Origin: Molossus alvarezi
Lineage: Eukaryota > Chordata > Mammalia > Chiroptera > Molossidae
DNA length: 64,000 bases
Assembly (NCBI GenBank): GCA_037176705.1
Contig: CM073891.1
Span: 92,524,327-92,588,326 of the forward strand
Direction: 5' to 3'
A model generated the notes under the pieces. The model made no database searches, had not been told where the DNA came from, and worked only from the letters and a program-made list of their open reading frames with translations. Below are positions 45,456 through 57,578 of this stretch, piece by piece. Both the position numbers and the translations under genes were made by a program. Every line of letters begins with the position of its first letter. Positions within the stretch are counted from its first letter, which is position 1.

Positions 45456-46745
45456 AATTTTTTAAATTAATTAATTTATTTATTTTTGTTACAGGTGCTT
45501 CTCCTTTTCCCCCCATTGATTCCCCCTCCCCATTCCTCCCTGCCCTGTCCCCAGCTTTGTTGCCCATGTCCATTGTTCATGCATACATGCATATAAGTTC
45601 TGTGGTTTATCTCTCCCCCACCACCCACTCTCCTGGGGATTGTCAGTCTGTTACCCACTTCCACGTCTCTGGGACTCTCCCATTCCTCACACTGTTATGT
45701 TCACTATATTCCACAAATAAGTGAGATCATATGATACTTGCCCTTCTCTGTTTGGCTTGTTTCACTTAGAATAATACTTTCCAGGTCCCTCCATGTCATC
45801 TCAAAGGATAAGAGATCTTTCTTTCTTATAGCTGCGTAGTACTCCATTGTGTATATGTACCACAGTTTTTGATCCATTCGTCTACTGGTGGACATTTGGG
45901 CTGTTTCCAGATCTTAGCTATTGTAAATATTGCTGCTACAAACATGGGGGTACATATATTCTTTCTGATTGGTGTTTCAGGCTTCTTAGGGTATATTCTT
46001 AGAAGTGGGATCACTGGGTCAAATGGCAGTTCAATTTTTAATTTTTTGAGGTAACACCATAATGTTTTCCACAGTGGCTGCACCAGTCTGCATTCCCACC
46101 AGCAGTGTACTAGAGTCCCCTTTTCTCCACACCCTCGCCAACACTTGTTGTTTGATGATTTGTTGATGGCGGCCATTCTGACAGGTGTGAGGTGATACCT
46201 CATTGTTGTTTTAATTTGCATCTCTCTGATGGTTAGTGATGTTGAGCATTTCTTTCTATGTCTCTTAGCCATTTGTATGTCCTGTTTGGAGAGGTGTCTA
46301 TTTAGTTCCTCTGCTCATTTTTTTTTTTTTTATCCTTACCGAGGACATTTTTCAATATTTTGTTCAGATAGAGTGGGAGAGAGAGAGAGAAACATCAATG
46401 TGAAAGGGGCACATTGAGTGGTGGCCACCCACAGACCCAACCAGGGCCAGGGACAAACTGCAACTGAGGTACGTGCCTTTAGCGGGAACTGAACCTTGGG
46501 TCTCTCCAGACCGCAGGCCGACGTTCTAACCGCTGAGCCAAACTGGCCAGGGCCCTCTGCTCATTTTTTAATTGGGTTCTTTGTCTTCCTTTTGTTGAGT
46601 TGTATAAGCACTCTCTATATATTGGAAATTAACCCCTTATCTGATACGTCATTGGCAATTATGCTCTCCCATACAGTGGGTAGCCTTTCCGTTTTGAAGA
46701 TTGTATCTTTTGCTATGCAGAAGCTTTTGAGTTTGATGTAGTCCC
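45456..46745 (-). mobile_element. 5'-truncated LINE-1 with nested SINE (bat subfamily)
   Basis: This holds the last part of ORF2 and the 3' UTR in antisense. The 148-codon frame at 45826-46272 (minus) carries [19 protein letters not shown], the Cys-rich C-terminus. A 14-bp duplication AATTCCTCCCATTT lies at 45442-45455 and 46746-46759. It is split by the SINE at 46324-46553, and the frame also continues on its right side (46560-46745). Confidence 0.95.
46324..46553 (-). mobile_element. VES-type SINE (type B) nested in L1
   Basis: In sense: GCCCTGGCCAGTTTGGCTCA, GGTTCAGTTCCCGCTAAAGG, GTTGCAGTTTGTCCCTGGCC, tail GTCCTCGGTAAGGATAAAA. A 16-bp duplication CCTCTGCTCATTTTTT lies at 46308-46323 and 46554-46569. 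Confidence 0.95.
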
Positions 46746-46759
46746 AATTCCTCCCATTT

Positions 46760-48481
46760 TCATACCTCCAATATAAGTTTTCAAAAATGTCCTTGAAAAT
46801 AATTAAAATGTATTTTGAGTTTTTTTAATGTATAGATGAAAAAAAAAGAATTTTACTTCTGAACCAAAAGAGAACCTTGATTTCAGTTGACTAGAGCTTA
46901 CAATTCCAATATTCCATATTATTCTTAAAAATACATATATTTGGGGGGAAATTTATAATATGTGCATATAGAATAGAAATTTTTCAGTCTCATTAGGATT
47001 TTTAACAACTCATTGGTAAAAAATAATTACACTGGTATGAAATAAGTTTATATGCTTAACAATGTGTTTACTTAACCTTTGAAAATGTATTGTAGTGTTA
47101 CTCAACCAGAACAGTTGTCTTAACCTTTAAACTACAAACATGTTCGCTGCTTAAGTGAAAAATGAATCATCAGTTAATTACCCACCATGCACTTTGTGTC
47201 CTTTGACAAACCCACAGGCGGAAAGATCCACTGCAGGTAATTAGGGAACATCGTGTGTGACCACTTGCCGCGCTCCATTTTGTAAATCAATCATTTTTGT
47301 GTTCATATGTTTGAAGTAATTTCAGAAGTAAATAATCACACAGCCCAACAAATGAGATAAAATATAAAACAAATATAACAAAGTACATTAAGAAAGCAAT
47401 GGAATGAGGCAAATCTCTTCTGTGAGCAACGAGGCATCTTTATAGTGGCTGGAGGTATTGGGAAAATAGCATTTTAACAACTGTATCACCACTGGGGGTC
47501 CTGAAAAACAATATATAGTTTTGAAAGCAATAGATATATATATACACATATATATATTTAAAAAAAAAAAAAGTTTGATCTCATGTTATATTAGACAGTT
47601 GTCCATAATAATTGCATTCCATTTTAATTGTATCTTCACTTTTTTCCAGCTGTACTTGTGTAAGCTATTGATACATTTATTTTCAGTATGCATCTTTTGA
47701 TATATGACTTTGTAATATTTCTTCAGATATGAATAATGCATAACACTAAATATATTATAAGATACAGGACTGTCAGTATCTGTTCTACTTCACCTGTATA
47801 TTCTATACATTGTCAGAGTTCAGTAGTTATTTTCATTGTAGATTCAGTGGGGAATATCTATCACAAGTTAGAGAACACAGAGACATTCTTTTTAAAGCTT
47901 CATTGAAATATAAATTAAGCCAGTAAGAACTTGTTCAACACAAATCCTAAATAACCCATTGTGAGTATAATAACCACTAGGCATCATAGTATCAGGCTTT
48001 ACACCTAAGGAAGTTTGGGCTGCAAAGAAACAGTTTTCCTGTGTGGGGACGCAAGAGCACTGTGCTGTCATTGAGAGGTTATATATGAGAAAATCTGCCT
48101 TCCTGCAGTGGTCTCAATGAAGAAATCTCTGTCTTCCCCTTCTCATCAAAAAGAGTAATAGAATCCTCTGAGAATTTGTAATCAATAGACTGTTGTTTCC
48201 AATTTTGCTGGTTCATTCTCTTGAAAAAATCCAGGCCAAAACTTAATGTGATTCAAGATTGGCATTGCCCTTTGATACCTGGAAAATGCAAGTAAAAATT
48301 TGCTCTAGGCTAATCATCCTAAATGCATTTACTTCAGAATTCCCAGAGATTTAATTTAGCCAAACATGAGCCGGCACTCAGATGACTAAAAACATAGAGA
48401 AATAAGGCAGGTTTTCTTCAATAATTTTAATAAATTTTAAAGTTTCCTCATTAGTAATCTTTCACGTATTTGTTAAATTTT
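46760..48481. other. Unassigned AT-rich unique sequence
   Basis: It contains a TA-rich run at about 47533-47560. No gene or repeat family is recognised. Confidence 0.45.
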
Positions 48482-48493
48482 GTCTTTCATTTT

Positions 48494-48743
48494 TTTTTTT
48501 TTTAATCCTCACCTGAGGACATTTTTTTGTTTTTTGTTCAGGTAGAGCGGGAGGGAGAGAGAGGAAGAGAGAGAGAGAGAGAAACATCGACGTGAAGGGA
48601 CACATCGAGTGGCTGCCACCCTCACGACCAACCAGGGCCGGGGACAAACTGCAACCGAGGTACATGCCCTTAGCGGGAACCGAACCCGGGTCTCTCCGGA
48701 CCGCAGGCCGACGCTCCAACCGCTGAGCCAAACCTGCCAGGGC
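48494..48743 (-). mobile_element. VES-type SINE (type B, young)
   Basis: Near-canonical: GCCCTGGCAGGTTTGGCTCA, GGTTCGGTTCCCGCTAAGGG, GTTTGTCCCCGGCCCTGG, tail GTCCTCAGGTGAGGATTAAA. A duplication GTCTTTCATTTT lies at 48482-48493 and 48744-48755. Confidence 0.96.
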
Positions 48744-48755
48744 GTCTTTCATTTT

Positions 48756-49284
48756 CTTAAAATACGGGTTTGTCACAATTTAGACCCTAATTCTTCAATC
48801 TACCCCGTATTTGTGTAATTTTAGAAGTCAGGAGAAAAATTAACATCAAAGACTAGTTGTTAGAAGCAGTTCCATTATTATTAAGAACAAGATACATGCG
48901 CCATTGTTATTAATTCTGATCAATATGATTACCATCAAATCTTTTATACAGTGCAATAAAATAAGACAAAAATAAAAGTCAAGAAGACTAGAAATGAAGT
49001 TATAGTATAATAATTTTCACAAGTGAAAGGCTCAGATACATAGTAGAAAAATACAATAATCTTTAGGTAAGTTAGCAATTTGGCTGGTTAGAGAATCAGT
49101 ATACAAAAGCCAGATTCATTTGTAGGATATCATTAACTAAAGGTAATTATTTAATATCATATACTGTTTATAATAGCAACATTTAAAAGTATATTACTCT
49201 GTCAATTGTTACAGCATAAATTCTGCATAAACACAACAAATATAACAAAATTCAAAAATGTAAAAAAAAATATATAAACACCAT
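48756..49284. other. Unassigned AT-rich unique sequence
   Basis: Nothing recognised before the old L1 fragment. Confidence 0.4.
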
Positions 49285-49930
49285 AAAATGGGATTTATTG
49301 CAAATATGGAAGACTGATTACTTTTGAAAATCGTTAGTGTAATACACTATAGCAACAGAATAAAGAAGAAAAATCAGCCCTCACCAGGTGACTCAGTTGG
49401 TTAGAGTGTCATTCTGTACATCCAAACAAAGGTTGCAGGTGTGATTCCTGGTGGGGGCATGTACGGGAGGCAACCGGTCAATGTTTCTCTCTTTCTCTTC
49501 CCCTTCCTCTTTCTCTAAAATCAATAAACATATCCTCAGGTGGAGGACTTAGAAAAATGAGGAGGAGAAGAAGAAAATTCATATTAATTTATTGGAGAGA
49601 AAGCATTTGACAAAACTCAACCCTCATTAATGATAAGAGCTCTCAGAAAACCAGAATTAGCAGAAACTTCCTCAACTTGATTTTTTAAAATCTACCAAAA
49701 AACCTACAGCCCTTACCATGCTTAACTGTGAGGAATGGGATGATTTTCATCTAAGAATGAAAACAGGCAAGGGTGTCCTCTATTACTAAGCCTCCTCAGC
49801 ATCATAGTGGAAGTCTTAGTGTGATTAGACAATACAGATAAATGATGTAAGTATCGAGAAGGAAGAAATAAAACTGTCTTTGGCAAATGACACATTTGCC
49901 TATGTAGAAGTAGCTCCTAAATAAACATGG
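49285..49930 (+). mobile_element. Old L1 ORF2 (reverse transcriptase) fragment split by a SINE
   Basis: Conceptual translation around 49290-49375 and 49590-49930 recalls the L1 RT region. A GFIANMED-like word comes first. After the SINE comes EKAFDKTQPSLM near 49600 and, later, a degraded region near ACTGTCTTTGGCAAATGACAC where the catalytic motif would be. Many stops, ancient. Confidence 0.6.
49373..49567 (+). mobile_element. Older VES-type SINE
   Basis: AGCCCTCACCAGGTGACTCAG, AGGTGTGATTCCTGGTGG, ATATCCTCAGGTGGAGGAC. AAGAAGAAAA flanks it at 49363-49372 and 49568-49577. It lacks a good A-rich tail. Confidence 0.8.
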
Positions 49931-50508
49931 GAACAGTAATCATAGACATGTAATTATATATATACATACTATTTGATAGTCTTGCTTATCTTACTCAACC
50001 TATATATTGGGGAACTTATAATAATGAGGAGTGATTTTTTTAAAAATTGGAAACATGCTGTTACTTTCCCAGATAATTTGAAATTTCTGATGTTATTTGG
50101 GATTTCTGTTTTTAGCTTCTATTCTCTATGTTTTCTAATTCTATAAACATCATGTTAAGAGAAGATATCTTTATTTGTAACCCAGGGGTGCTAGACCTTG
50201 ATTAAGTAAACGGTTGTGGTATGCATTTAGCAAACTTCCTCTAAAGGAGAACTTAGAGTTTTAGATATGAGCTAAAAATGGGCTTACTTTTCATATATTA
50301 TATTGGATAGGCAAGAAAAATATATTCTAGTTAGGGAGACATGCATGGCAAAGAAAGAGGGTCAGATAAAATGCTTCTCAAATTGATAATCAATTATCTT
50401 TCTCCAATGTTAACTGTTTTGTAATATCTTGACTACAATAATGACAGATTCTTGAATATTTTCTGTTTGCTATTATTTTTTCATAGTCAATTGCTAGTAG
50501 CAAAAACA
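49931..50508. other. Unassigned AT-rich unique sequence
   Basis: Nothing recognised. Confidence 0.4.
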
Positions 50509-50767
50509 GAGAATTCTTTTTTTAAAATTTAATTAATTAATTTATTTTTGTTACAGATATTTCTCCTTTTTCCCCCACTGATTCCCCCCTCTCCTTCTCT
50601 CCCCACCCTGTCCCCAGCTTTGTTGTCCAATGTCCATTGTTCATGCACACATGCATATAAGTTCTGTGGTTTATCTCTCCCCCACCACCCCCTCTTCTGG
50701 GGATTGTCAGTCTGTACCCCACTTCCACGTCTCTGGGACTACCCCATTCCTCATACTGTTATGTTCA

Positions 50768-53700
50768 TTATATTCCACAAATAAGTGAGATCATATGATA
50801 CTTGTCTTTCTCTGTTTGGCTTGTTTCGCTTAGGATGACACTTTTCATGTCCGTCCTGTCGTCTCAAAAGATGAGAGATTTTTCTTTCTTACAGCTGTAT
50901 AGTACTCCATTGTGTATAAGTACCATGGTTTTTTTTATCCATTTGTCTACTGGTGGACATTTGGGCTGTTTCCAAATCTTAGCTATTGTAAATAGTGCTG
51001 CTACAAACATGGGGGTACATATATTCTTTCTGATTAGTGTTTCAGGCTTCTTAGGGTATATTCCTAGAGGTGGGATCACTGGGTCAAATGGAAGTTAAAT
51101 TTTTAATTTTTTGAGGTAACACCATAGTGTTTTTCATAGTGGCTACACCAGTCTACATTCCCAGCAGCAATGTACTAAAGTCCCCTTTTCTCCACACCTT
51201 CCTCAACACTTGTTGTTTGATGATTTGTTGATGGCGACCATTCTGACAGGTGTGAGGTGATACCTCATTGTTGTATTAATTTGCATCTCTCTGATGATTA
51301 GTGATGTTGAGCGTTTCTTCATATGTCTCTTAGCCATTTTTATGTCCTGTTTGGAGAAGTGCCTCTTTAGTTCCTCTGCCCATTTTTTAATTGAGTTCTT
51401 TGTCTTCCTTTTGTTGAGCTGTATGAGCACTCTATATATATTAAAAATTAACCCCTTATCATTTATATCATTGGCAATTATGCTCTTCCACACAGTGGGT
51501 TGCCTTTCCATTTTAATTATTGTATCTTTCGCTGTGCAGAAGCTTTTGAGTTTGATGTAGTCCCATGTGTTCATTTTCTCCTTGTTTCTATTGCCTTAGG
51601 GGATGTATCAGTAAAAATTTTGCTGCGTATGATGTCTGAAATTTTGTTGCCTATGGTTTCTTCTAGGATTTTTATGGATTCATGAGTCACATTTAAGTGT
51701 TTCATCCATTTTGAGTTTATTTTTGTGTATGGTGTAAGTTGATGGTCTAGTTTCATTTTTTTTTGCATGTAGCTGTCCAATTTCCCCAACACCATTTATT
51801 AAAGAGGCTGTCTTCACTCCACTGTGTGTTCTTGGCATCTTTGTCAAATATCAATAGACCATATTGCCTTGGGTCCTTTTCTGGGTTCTCTGTTCTGTTC
51901 CACTGGTCTATATTCCTGTTCTTGTGCCAGTGCCAGGCTGTTTTGATTACAGTGGTTTTGTAGTATAACCTGAAATCTGCTAATGTGATCCCTCCAACTT
52001 TGTTCTTCTTTCTCAAGATTGCTGAGGCTATTCGAGGTCTTTTTTGTTTTCATATAAACTTTGAAGTATTTGTTCTAGTTCTGTGAAGTATGTCATTGGT
52101 ATTTTGATGGGGATTGCATTGAATCTATAGATTGCTTTGGGTAGTATGGACATTTTAATAATGTTAATTCTTCCAATCCATAAACAAGGTATGTGCTTCC
52201 ACATTTTTATATCTTTCTCTATTTTTTTTTCAATGACCTATAGTTTTCTGCAAATAGGTCCTTTATTTCTTTGGTTAAGTTTATTCCTAGGTATCTTAAT
52301 TTTTTTGCTGCAATGGTAAAAGGGATTGTTTTCTTAGTTTCTCTTTCTGTGAGTTCATCATTGATTTGTAAGAATACCATCAATATCTTGATGTTAATTT
52401 TGTATCCTGCTACTTTGCCAAATTCATTTATTAAGTCTAGTAAATTTTTGATGGAGTCTGGGGTTTTCTACATATAGTATCATGTCATCTACGGATAATG
52501 ACAGTTTCACTTTCTCTTTTCCCATTTGGATCCCTTTTATTTCTTCTTCCTGTCTGATTGCTGAGGCTAAGACTTCCAGTACTATGTTAAATAAGAGTGG
52601 CAAAAGTGGTCATCCTTGCCTTGTTCCTGTTCTTAAGAGAAATGCTTTTAATATTTGCCCATTGAGTATGATGTTGGCTGTAGGTCTTTTATATATGGCC
52701 TTTATTATGTTGAGATATGATACCTCTATTTCCATACTGCTGAGCATTTTTATCAGAAATGGATGCTGGATTTTGTCAAAGGCTTTTTTGGCATCTATTA
52801 ATATGATCATGTGGTTTTATTTTTTTTATGCAGCATATCACATTTATTGATTTGCTACCAGCCTTGCATCCCTGGGATGAATCTCACTTGGTCATGGTGA
52901 ATAATTTTTTTGATATATTCCTTGACTCAATTTGCTAGTGTTTTGTTCAGGATTTTGGCATCTATGTACATTAGGGATATTGGCCTGTAGTTTGCTTTCT
53001 TTGTAATGTCTTTTATTGGTTTTGGAATAGAATTCTGCTGGCTTCATAAAACAAGTTTGGGGTTCTTCCTTATTTTTTAATTTTTTGAAATAGTTTGAGG
53101 AGAATGGATGTTAGTTCATCTTTGAACGTTTGGTAGCCATCCGGGCCTGGGCTTTTGTCTGCTGAGAGAGTCTTGATTACATCTTCAATTTTCTTAGTTG
53201 TAATTGGTCTGTTCAAGTTTTCTATTTCTTCCTGGCCCAGTTTTGAGAGACTATGTGTTTCTAGAAATTTGTCCATTTCACTGAGATTGTCGAATTTGTT
53301 GCCGTATAATTGTTCATAGTAGTTGTTAATGATCTGTTGTATTTCGGTGGTGTCATTTTTAACTTCTCTTTCATTTCGGGATTTTCTGTATTTGGGTTCT
53401 CACTCTGTTTCTTGGTGAGTCTAGCTAAGGGGCCATCAATCTTGTTTATCTTTTCAAAAACCAGCTCTTTGTTTCATTGATCCCTTTGAATTTTTTTTTT
53501 TTTTTTTTTTATCTCTATGTCATTTACTTCTGCTCTGATGTTTACTATTTCTTTTCTTCTACTTGCTCTGGGGTTTTATTTTTGTTTGCTCTCTAGTTCT
53601 TTAAGTTGTGAGGTTGGAGAGTCTATTAGAGATTTTTCTTGTTTCTTGAGGTAGGCCTGTAGTGCTATGAACTTCCCTCTCAGAACTGCTTTTTCTGGAT

Positions 53701-54561
53701 CCCAGATATTTTGTGTTGTTATGTGTTCATTTGCATTGGTGTCCAGGAAGTTTCTAATTTATTCCTTGATCTCCTTGGTAACCCATTCATTGTTTAATAA
53801 CATGCTATGTAGCTTCCACGTGTTCAAATGTCTTTGCATGTTCTTATTGCAATTGATTTCTAGTTTCATGCCATTGTGATCTGAGAAGATACTTGATATG
53901 ATTTCAATCTTCTTGAACTTGTAGAGACTTAGATTGTGTCCTAACATGTGGTCTATCTTTGAGAATTTTCCCATGTGCACTTGAGAAGAATGTGAATTCT
54001 GTAGTATTGGGGTGTAATTCTCTGTAGATATCTATTAAATCCATTTGGTCTAGTGCTTCATTTAGAGTCTCTGTTTCCTTGCTAATTTTTTGTCTAGAGG
54101 ATCTATCCAGTAATGTCAGCAAGGTGTTAAAGTCTCCTGCTCTGATTGTATTGCTATCGAATCCTCCTTTGAAGTCTTCTAGAAGATTTTAAATATATTT
54201 TGATGTTCCTATATTGGTGAATATATGTTTATCAAGGTTATATCTTCCTCTTGTATAGATCTTTTCAATAATATGTAGTGGCCTTCTTTGTCTCTAGTTA
54301 TGGCCTTCATTTTGAAATCTATTTTATCAGATATGAGTATTGCTACCCCAGCTTTTTTCTCCTTTCTGTTTGCTTCGAAGATTTTATTCTATCCCTTCAT
54401 TTTCACCCTATGTGAGTCTTTTGTTGTGAGGTGGGTCTCTGGTAAACAACATATAGATGAGTCATGCTTTGTTATCCAATCAGCTACTCTGTGTCTTTTT
54501 ATATGAGCATTCAATCTATTTACATTTAAGGTGATTACGATATGTATTTATTTATTGCCAT
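50768..54561 (-). pseudogene. L1 ORF2 pseudogene (endonuclease and reverse transcriptase)
   Basis: It starts with MAINKYIS-like coding at 54561 and ends with a SLICGI-type stop at 50768-50770. The endonuclease end is visible at about 54120-53880 (LNEALDQMDLIDIYRELHP). The RT region runs from about 53280 (PITTKKIEDVIKTL, DKSPGPDG near 53145) to about 52050. The catalytic motif, normally FADD, reads SVDD around 52484-52495. The C-terminal region 51574-51203 has [11 protein letters not shown] and KCW. It is broken into many pieces by stops and frameshifts. Non-functional. Confidence 0.93.
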
Positions 54562-54607
54562 TTTTGTTTAGTGTGGTTCTATTTTTCTTCCCATTTTTTC
54601 CTGCTAA

Positions 54608-55513
54608 TTACAGCAGTCCTTTTAATATTTCTTGCAGTGCTGGTTTGGTGCTAATAAATTCCTTTAGTCTTTTTTTGTCTGGGAAGCTTTTTATTTGACA
54701 TTCTATTGTGAATGATAGCCTTGGTGGGTAGAGTAGTCTTGGATTCAGATCCTTGTTTTTCATGACCTTGATTACCTCATGCCATTCCCTTCTGGCCTGT
54801 TATGTTTCTGTTGAGAAGTCAACTGAGAGCCTTATGGGGGTTCCTTTGTAGGTAACCTGTTGCTTCTCTCTTGGTGCTTTTAGGATTCTCTTTGTCTTTA
54901 ATTTTTGGCATTTGATTACTATGTGTCTTGGTGTGGGCCTGTTTGGGTTTTTTCTTACTTAGGGCTCTCTGTGCTTCTTGAACTTGAATGCCTTCTTCCT
55001 TCACCAAATTAGGGAAGTTTTCTGTCACTATTTCTTCAAATATATTCTCTAACCCTTGCCCATTTTCTTTCTTTTTGGGGACTCCTATGATGCAAATATT
55101 ATTACATTTCCAGTTGTCCCACAGTTCTCTTAAGCTGTCTTCCTGTTTTTTAATTGTTTTTTTCCTTTTGGTTTTCTGATTGGTTGATTTTTTTTTTTAC
55201 CCTGTCTTCTAATTCACTGATCCGGTCCTCAGCTTCCTCTACTCTGCTGTGTTAACCTTCCAATCTGTTCTTTATTTCTGATATGTCAGTATTCATTTTT
55301 TTCTTGGTGGTTTTTAATTTCTAACTGGTTGATTTTCAACATTTATTTGTCTTTACTCATGGTGCTCATGTCCTTACACATGCTGTTGAGCTTCCTCTAG
55401 ATCATGGCTCTGAATTCTAGTTCTGTTAACCTGCTTAACTGCACCTCATTTATCTCATCTTTGGTAGAGGTATCTTGTTCTTTCATTTGGCTCTTGTTTC
55501 TGTGTTTCGCCAT
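54608..55513 (-). pseudogene. L1 ORF1 pseudogene
   Basis: The ATG at 55511-55513 lies in CCAAAATGGCGAAACAC. A fragment 55028-54819 reads MTENFPNLVKEEGIQVQEAQ, collinear with ORF1 of the left-edge copy. Its frame shifts near PKIKDKENPKS. The apparent stop TAA is at 54608-54610, and about 46 bases separate it from ORF2. Several stops and shifts make it non-coding. Confidence 0.88.
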
Positions 55514-56306
55514 TTTGGCTATCACAGTGGGCTTTGGAGCCTGCCAAATTTTTCCTGTGGGTATTGGTGTTCTGCTGTTTTTGGCTTCCTTTCCTGGGTT
55601 TGCATGAGCCAGAGAGGACCCCCGTTAAACACCACTGTCTATTCTTACTTTCCTGGTTAGAGTTGCTAGTGCAGGATTGGTACAGTTATCCTCTAGCTTT
55701 TTACCTGGAGGCTATCATTAGGGTTTACCTGAAGAGCCTTGGCTTCTTAGTTGAATGAAAAACTCCCTCAGGTGTTTAGAATAAGAGGTTTCCTGAGGGT
55801 GGGGCAGATGCTGGTTGTTAATGGGCCTCAATTTGCATTTAAATGGCCACTAGGTGTGGTTGAATCTCCAAGGGAGGGGCCACTGTCTCTTCCCAGAGCT
55901 TTATGACCACTGTTCTGCGGGGCCATAACTCAGCAAAAGCTCTGAGCACCATCCAAATCCTGAGTGTCCCCACACAGTTCCAGTCCAGTCTGCCCTCCCT
56001 CTGCCGGAGTCCAAGGTATGTGGCTATTTTAGCCTCTGTCCTGGCTCTGTGCTGTGGAGCTGCTTGTGAGTTTAACCTGAGCGCACTGCACACAGGTAAG
56101 GCCTCTGCTGACCATGGGCTCCCAGCTCCCTTCTCGCATCTCCATGAGCCTACCAGCATTGATTCAGTGTCCCTGGTAATGAGGCCTTCCAAGCTGCTTT
56201 TCTTTGCTTTTTCCTGACGATTTGTTTTTATTTTCATTGTAATTCCAGTTTGGTCCTGGGAGATGGTCTTTGTAGCTCCATTCACTCCGCCGCCATTTTG
56301 GAATCC
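55514..56306 (-). promoter_or_regulatory. L1 5' UTR / internal promoter
   Basis: A 793-base leader, GC-richer than the rest of the element. CAAAATGGCGGC lies at 56289-56300 (antisense GCCGCCATTTTG), about 7-18 bases into the element. In human L1 a YY1 site at a similar place sets the start of transcription; the same role here is inferred. The leader contains a 148-codon sense frame (56285-55839) and a 104-codon antisense frame (55903-56217). Confidence 0.75.
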
Positions 56307-56317
56307 GAGAATTCTTT

Positions 56318-56536
56318 CTAATGCACATATCTGAATACTTCAATTCCCTGCCTTCAGCTATTTTCTCATTGGTTAAGTCTAGGTCAAAAACCTGGCCAAC
56401 TAATTTCTGGGAAGCTCTGATAAAATACAGATCACTATGATTAAACAAGTTTGGAGTGAGGCATGGGAATCTTTGTTTTATGTAACTTCTAGGCATGCGT
56501 AAAAACATGTGTCCCAAAGACTAATGTATGAACTAG
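56318..56536. other. Unassigned unique sequence
   Basis: Between the L1 and the next SINE; nothing recognised. Confidence 0.4.
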
Positions 56537-56552
56537 TCAACTTGACCTTTTT

Positions 56553-56788
56553 TTTTTTTTATCCTCACCTGAGGACATTTTTCGATATTTTGTTCAGATA
56601 AAGTGGGACGGAGAGAGAGAGAGAGAAACATTGACGTAAAAGGGACATATCGAGTGGTTGCCACCCACACGACCCAACAGGGCCAGGGACAAACTGCAAC
56701 CGAGGCATGTGCCCTTGGCGGGAACTGACCCTGGGTCTCTCCGGACTGCAGACCGATGCTCTACCTGCTGAGCCAAACTGGCCAGGGC
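56553..56788 (-). mobile_element. VES-type SINE (type B)
   Basis: In sense: GCCCTGGCCAGTTTGGCTCA, GTCAGTTCCCGCCAAGGG, GTTGCAGTTTGTCCCTGGCC, tail GTCCTCAGGTGAGGATAAAA. The 16-bp flank TCAACTTGACCTTTTT (56537-56552) recurs with one change at 56789-56804. Confidence 0.95.
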
Positions 56789-56804
56789 TCAACTTGATCT
56801 TTTT

Positions 56805-57578
56805 AAGACCTTGCGCTCTCTGTACCTTAACCTCACTTTTTGTCCATTTCCTGACATTTATAGCCATGTTTCCTAGGGTTCATTAGACTAGATTTGTCAC
56901 TGTTTCCTGAATACAACACTTTCTTAATGAATTTTATTTCTTTCTGCCATGGAAATATATATTTTTTTTTACCAGACTGAAAAGACATGGCTCATTGGCA
57001 AGTTCACATGAAGACAAATGTATACATTGTGGCTAATTTATAGAGAAATGGATTTATTTTACATTATTAATTGGCTTACAGAATTGTTTGTAAAGTTATA
57101 TAAACCTAAAGGAACTTTCCAGATTCACTCTTAAAGCTAAACCTCAAACGTGGCTACCCGGGCATTTCCCCCTCTTTTAAAATTGGAAAGTCATCTTCAG
57201 TAATGAAAAGACTATAAATTCTGTCTCCTCATGTTGTTGTTGCAGTAACTAGGAGCACCACAAGGAAGAATTTGCCACATGAGAACCTACTTGTACTGTT
57301 GCCAGATCCACAACCTGGACCTGTCATCTGTGATCGCACAAAGGATCACAGGCACACAGTGGATTCCCGCAAGGCTGGGGCCAGATGCTCAATAGTCAAA
57401 ATGGTTAAGGTCAAGTATTCTTTTTATAAATTCTTAGAGTTTTCACAAGAATTAGTCCCCATCATATATAATATCCCCATTGAATTCTATATATAATGCC
57501 ATATGAGCAGGCATTACAATCCCTCACATTTATTTGTTTGTATATCTTTCTGTTGCTAATTTTTTATTTCCTTTAGAA
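56805..57578. other. Unassigned; contains a weak exon-like segment
   Basis: A T-rich acceptor-like GTTGTTGTTGCAG ends at 57245. A GTCAAG donor-like site lies at about 57410, with a 74-codon frame at 57272-57496. No domain or family is recognised. Confidence 0.25.

Larger units (their letters stand above)
50520..56306 (-). mobile_element. Full-length LINE-1
   Basis: The order in sense is 5' UTR (56306-55514), ORF1 (55513-54608), ORF2 (54561-50768), 3' UTR and A-rich tail (to about 50520). A perfect 11-bp target-site duplication GAGAATTCTTT lies at 50509-50519 and 56307-56317. The length is about 5.8 kb. The 5' terminus GATTCCAAAATGGCGGCGGA keeps a YY1-like word. The subfamily is that of the + strand L1 at 1-5290. 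Both ORFs are broken. Confidence 0.96.

Noticed and set aside
45826..46272. 148-codon minus-strand open frame with Cys-rich motif
   Set aside because: It is the C-terminal part of L1 ORF2 in a 5'-truncated element, not a host gene.
57246..57410. Exon with T-rich acceptor and 74-codon frame
   Set aside because: The donor is weak and no protein family is recognised. Left as a note in the unassigned stretch.
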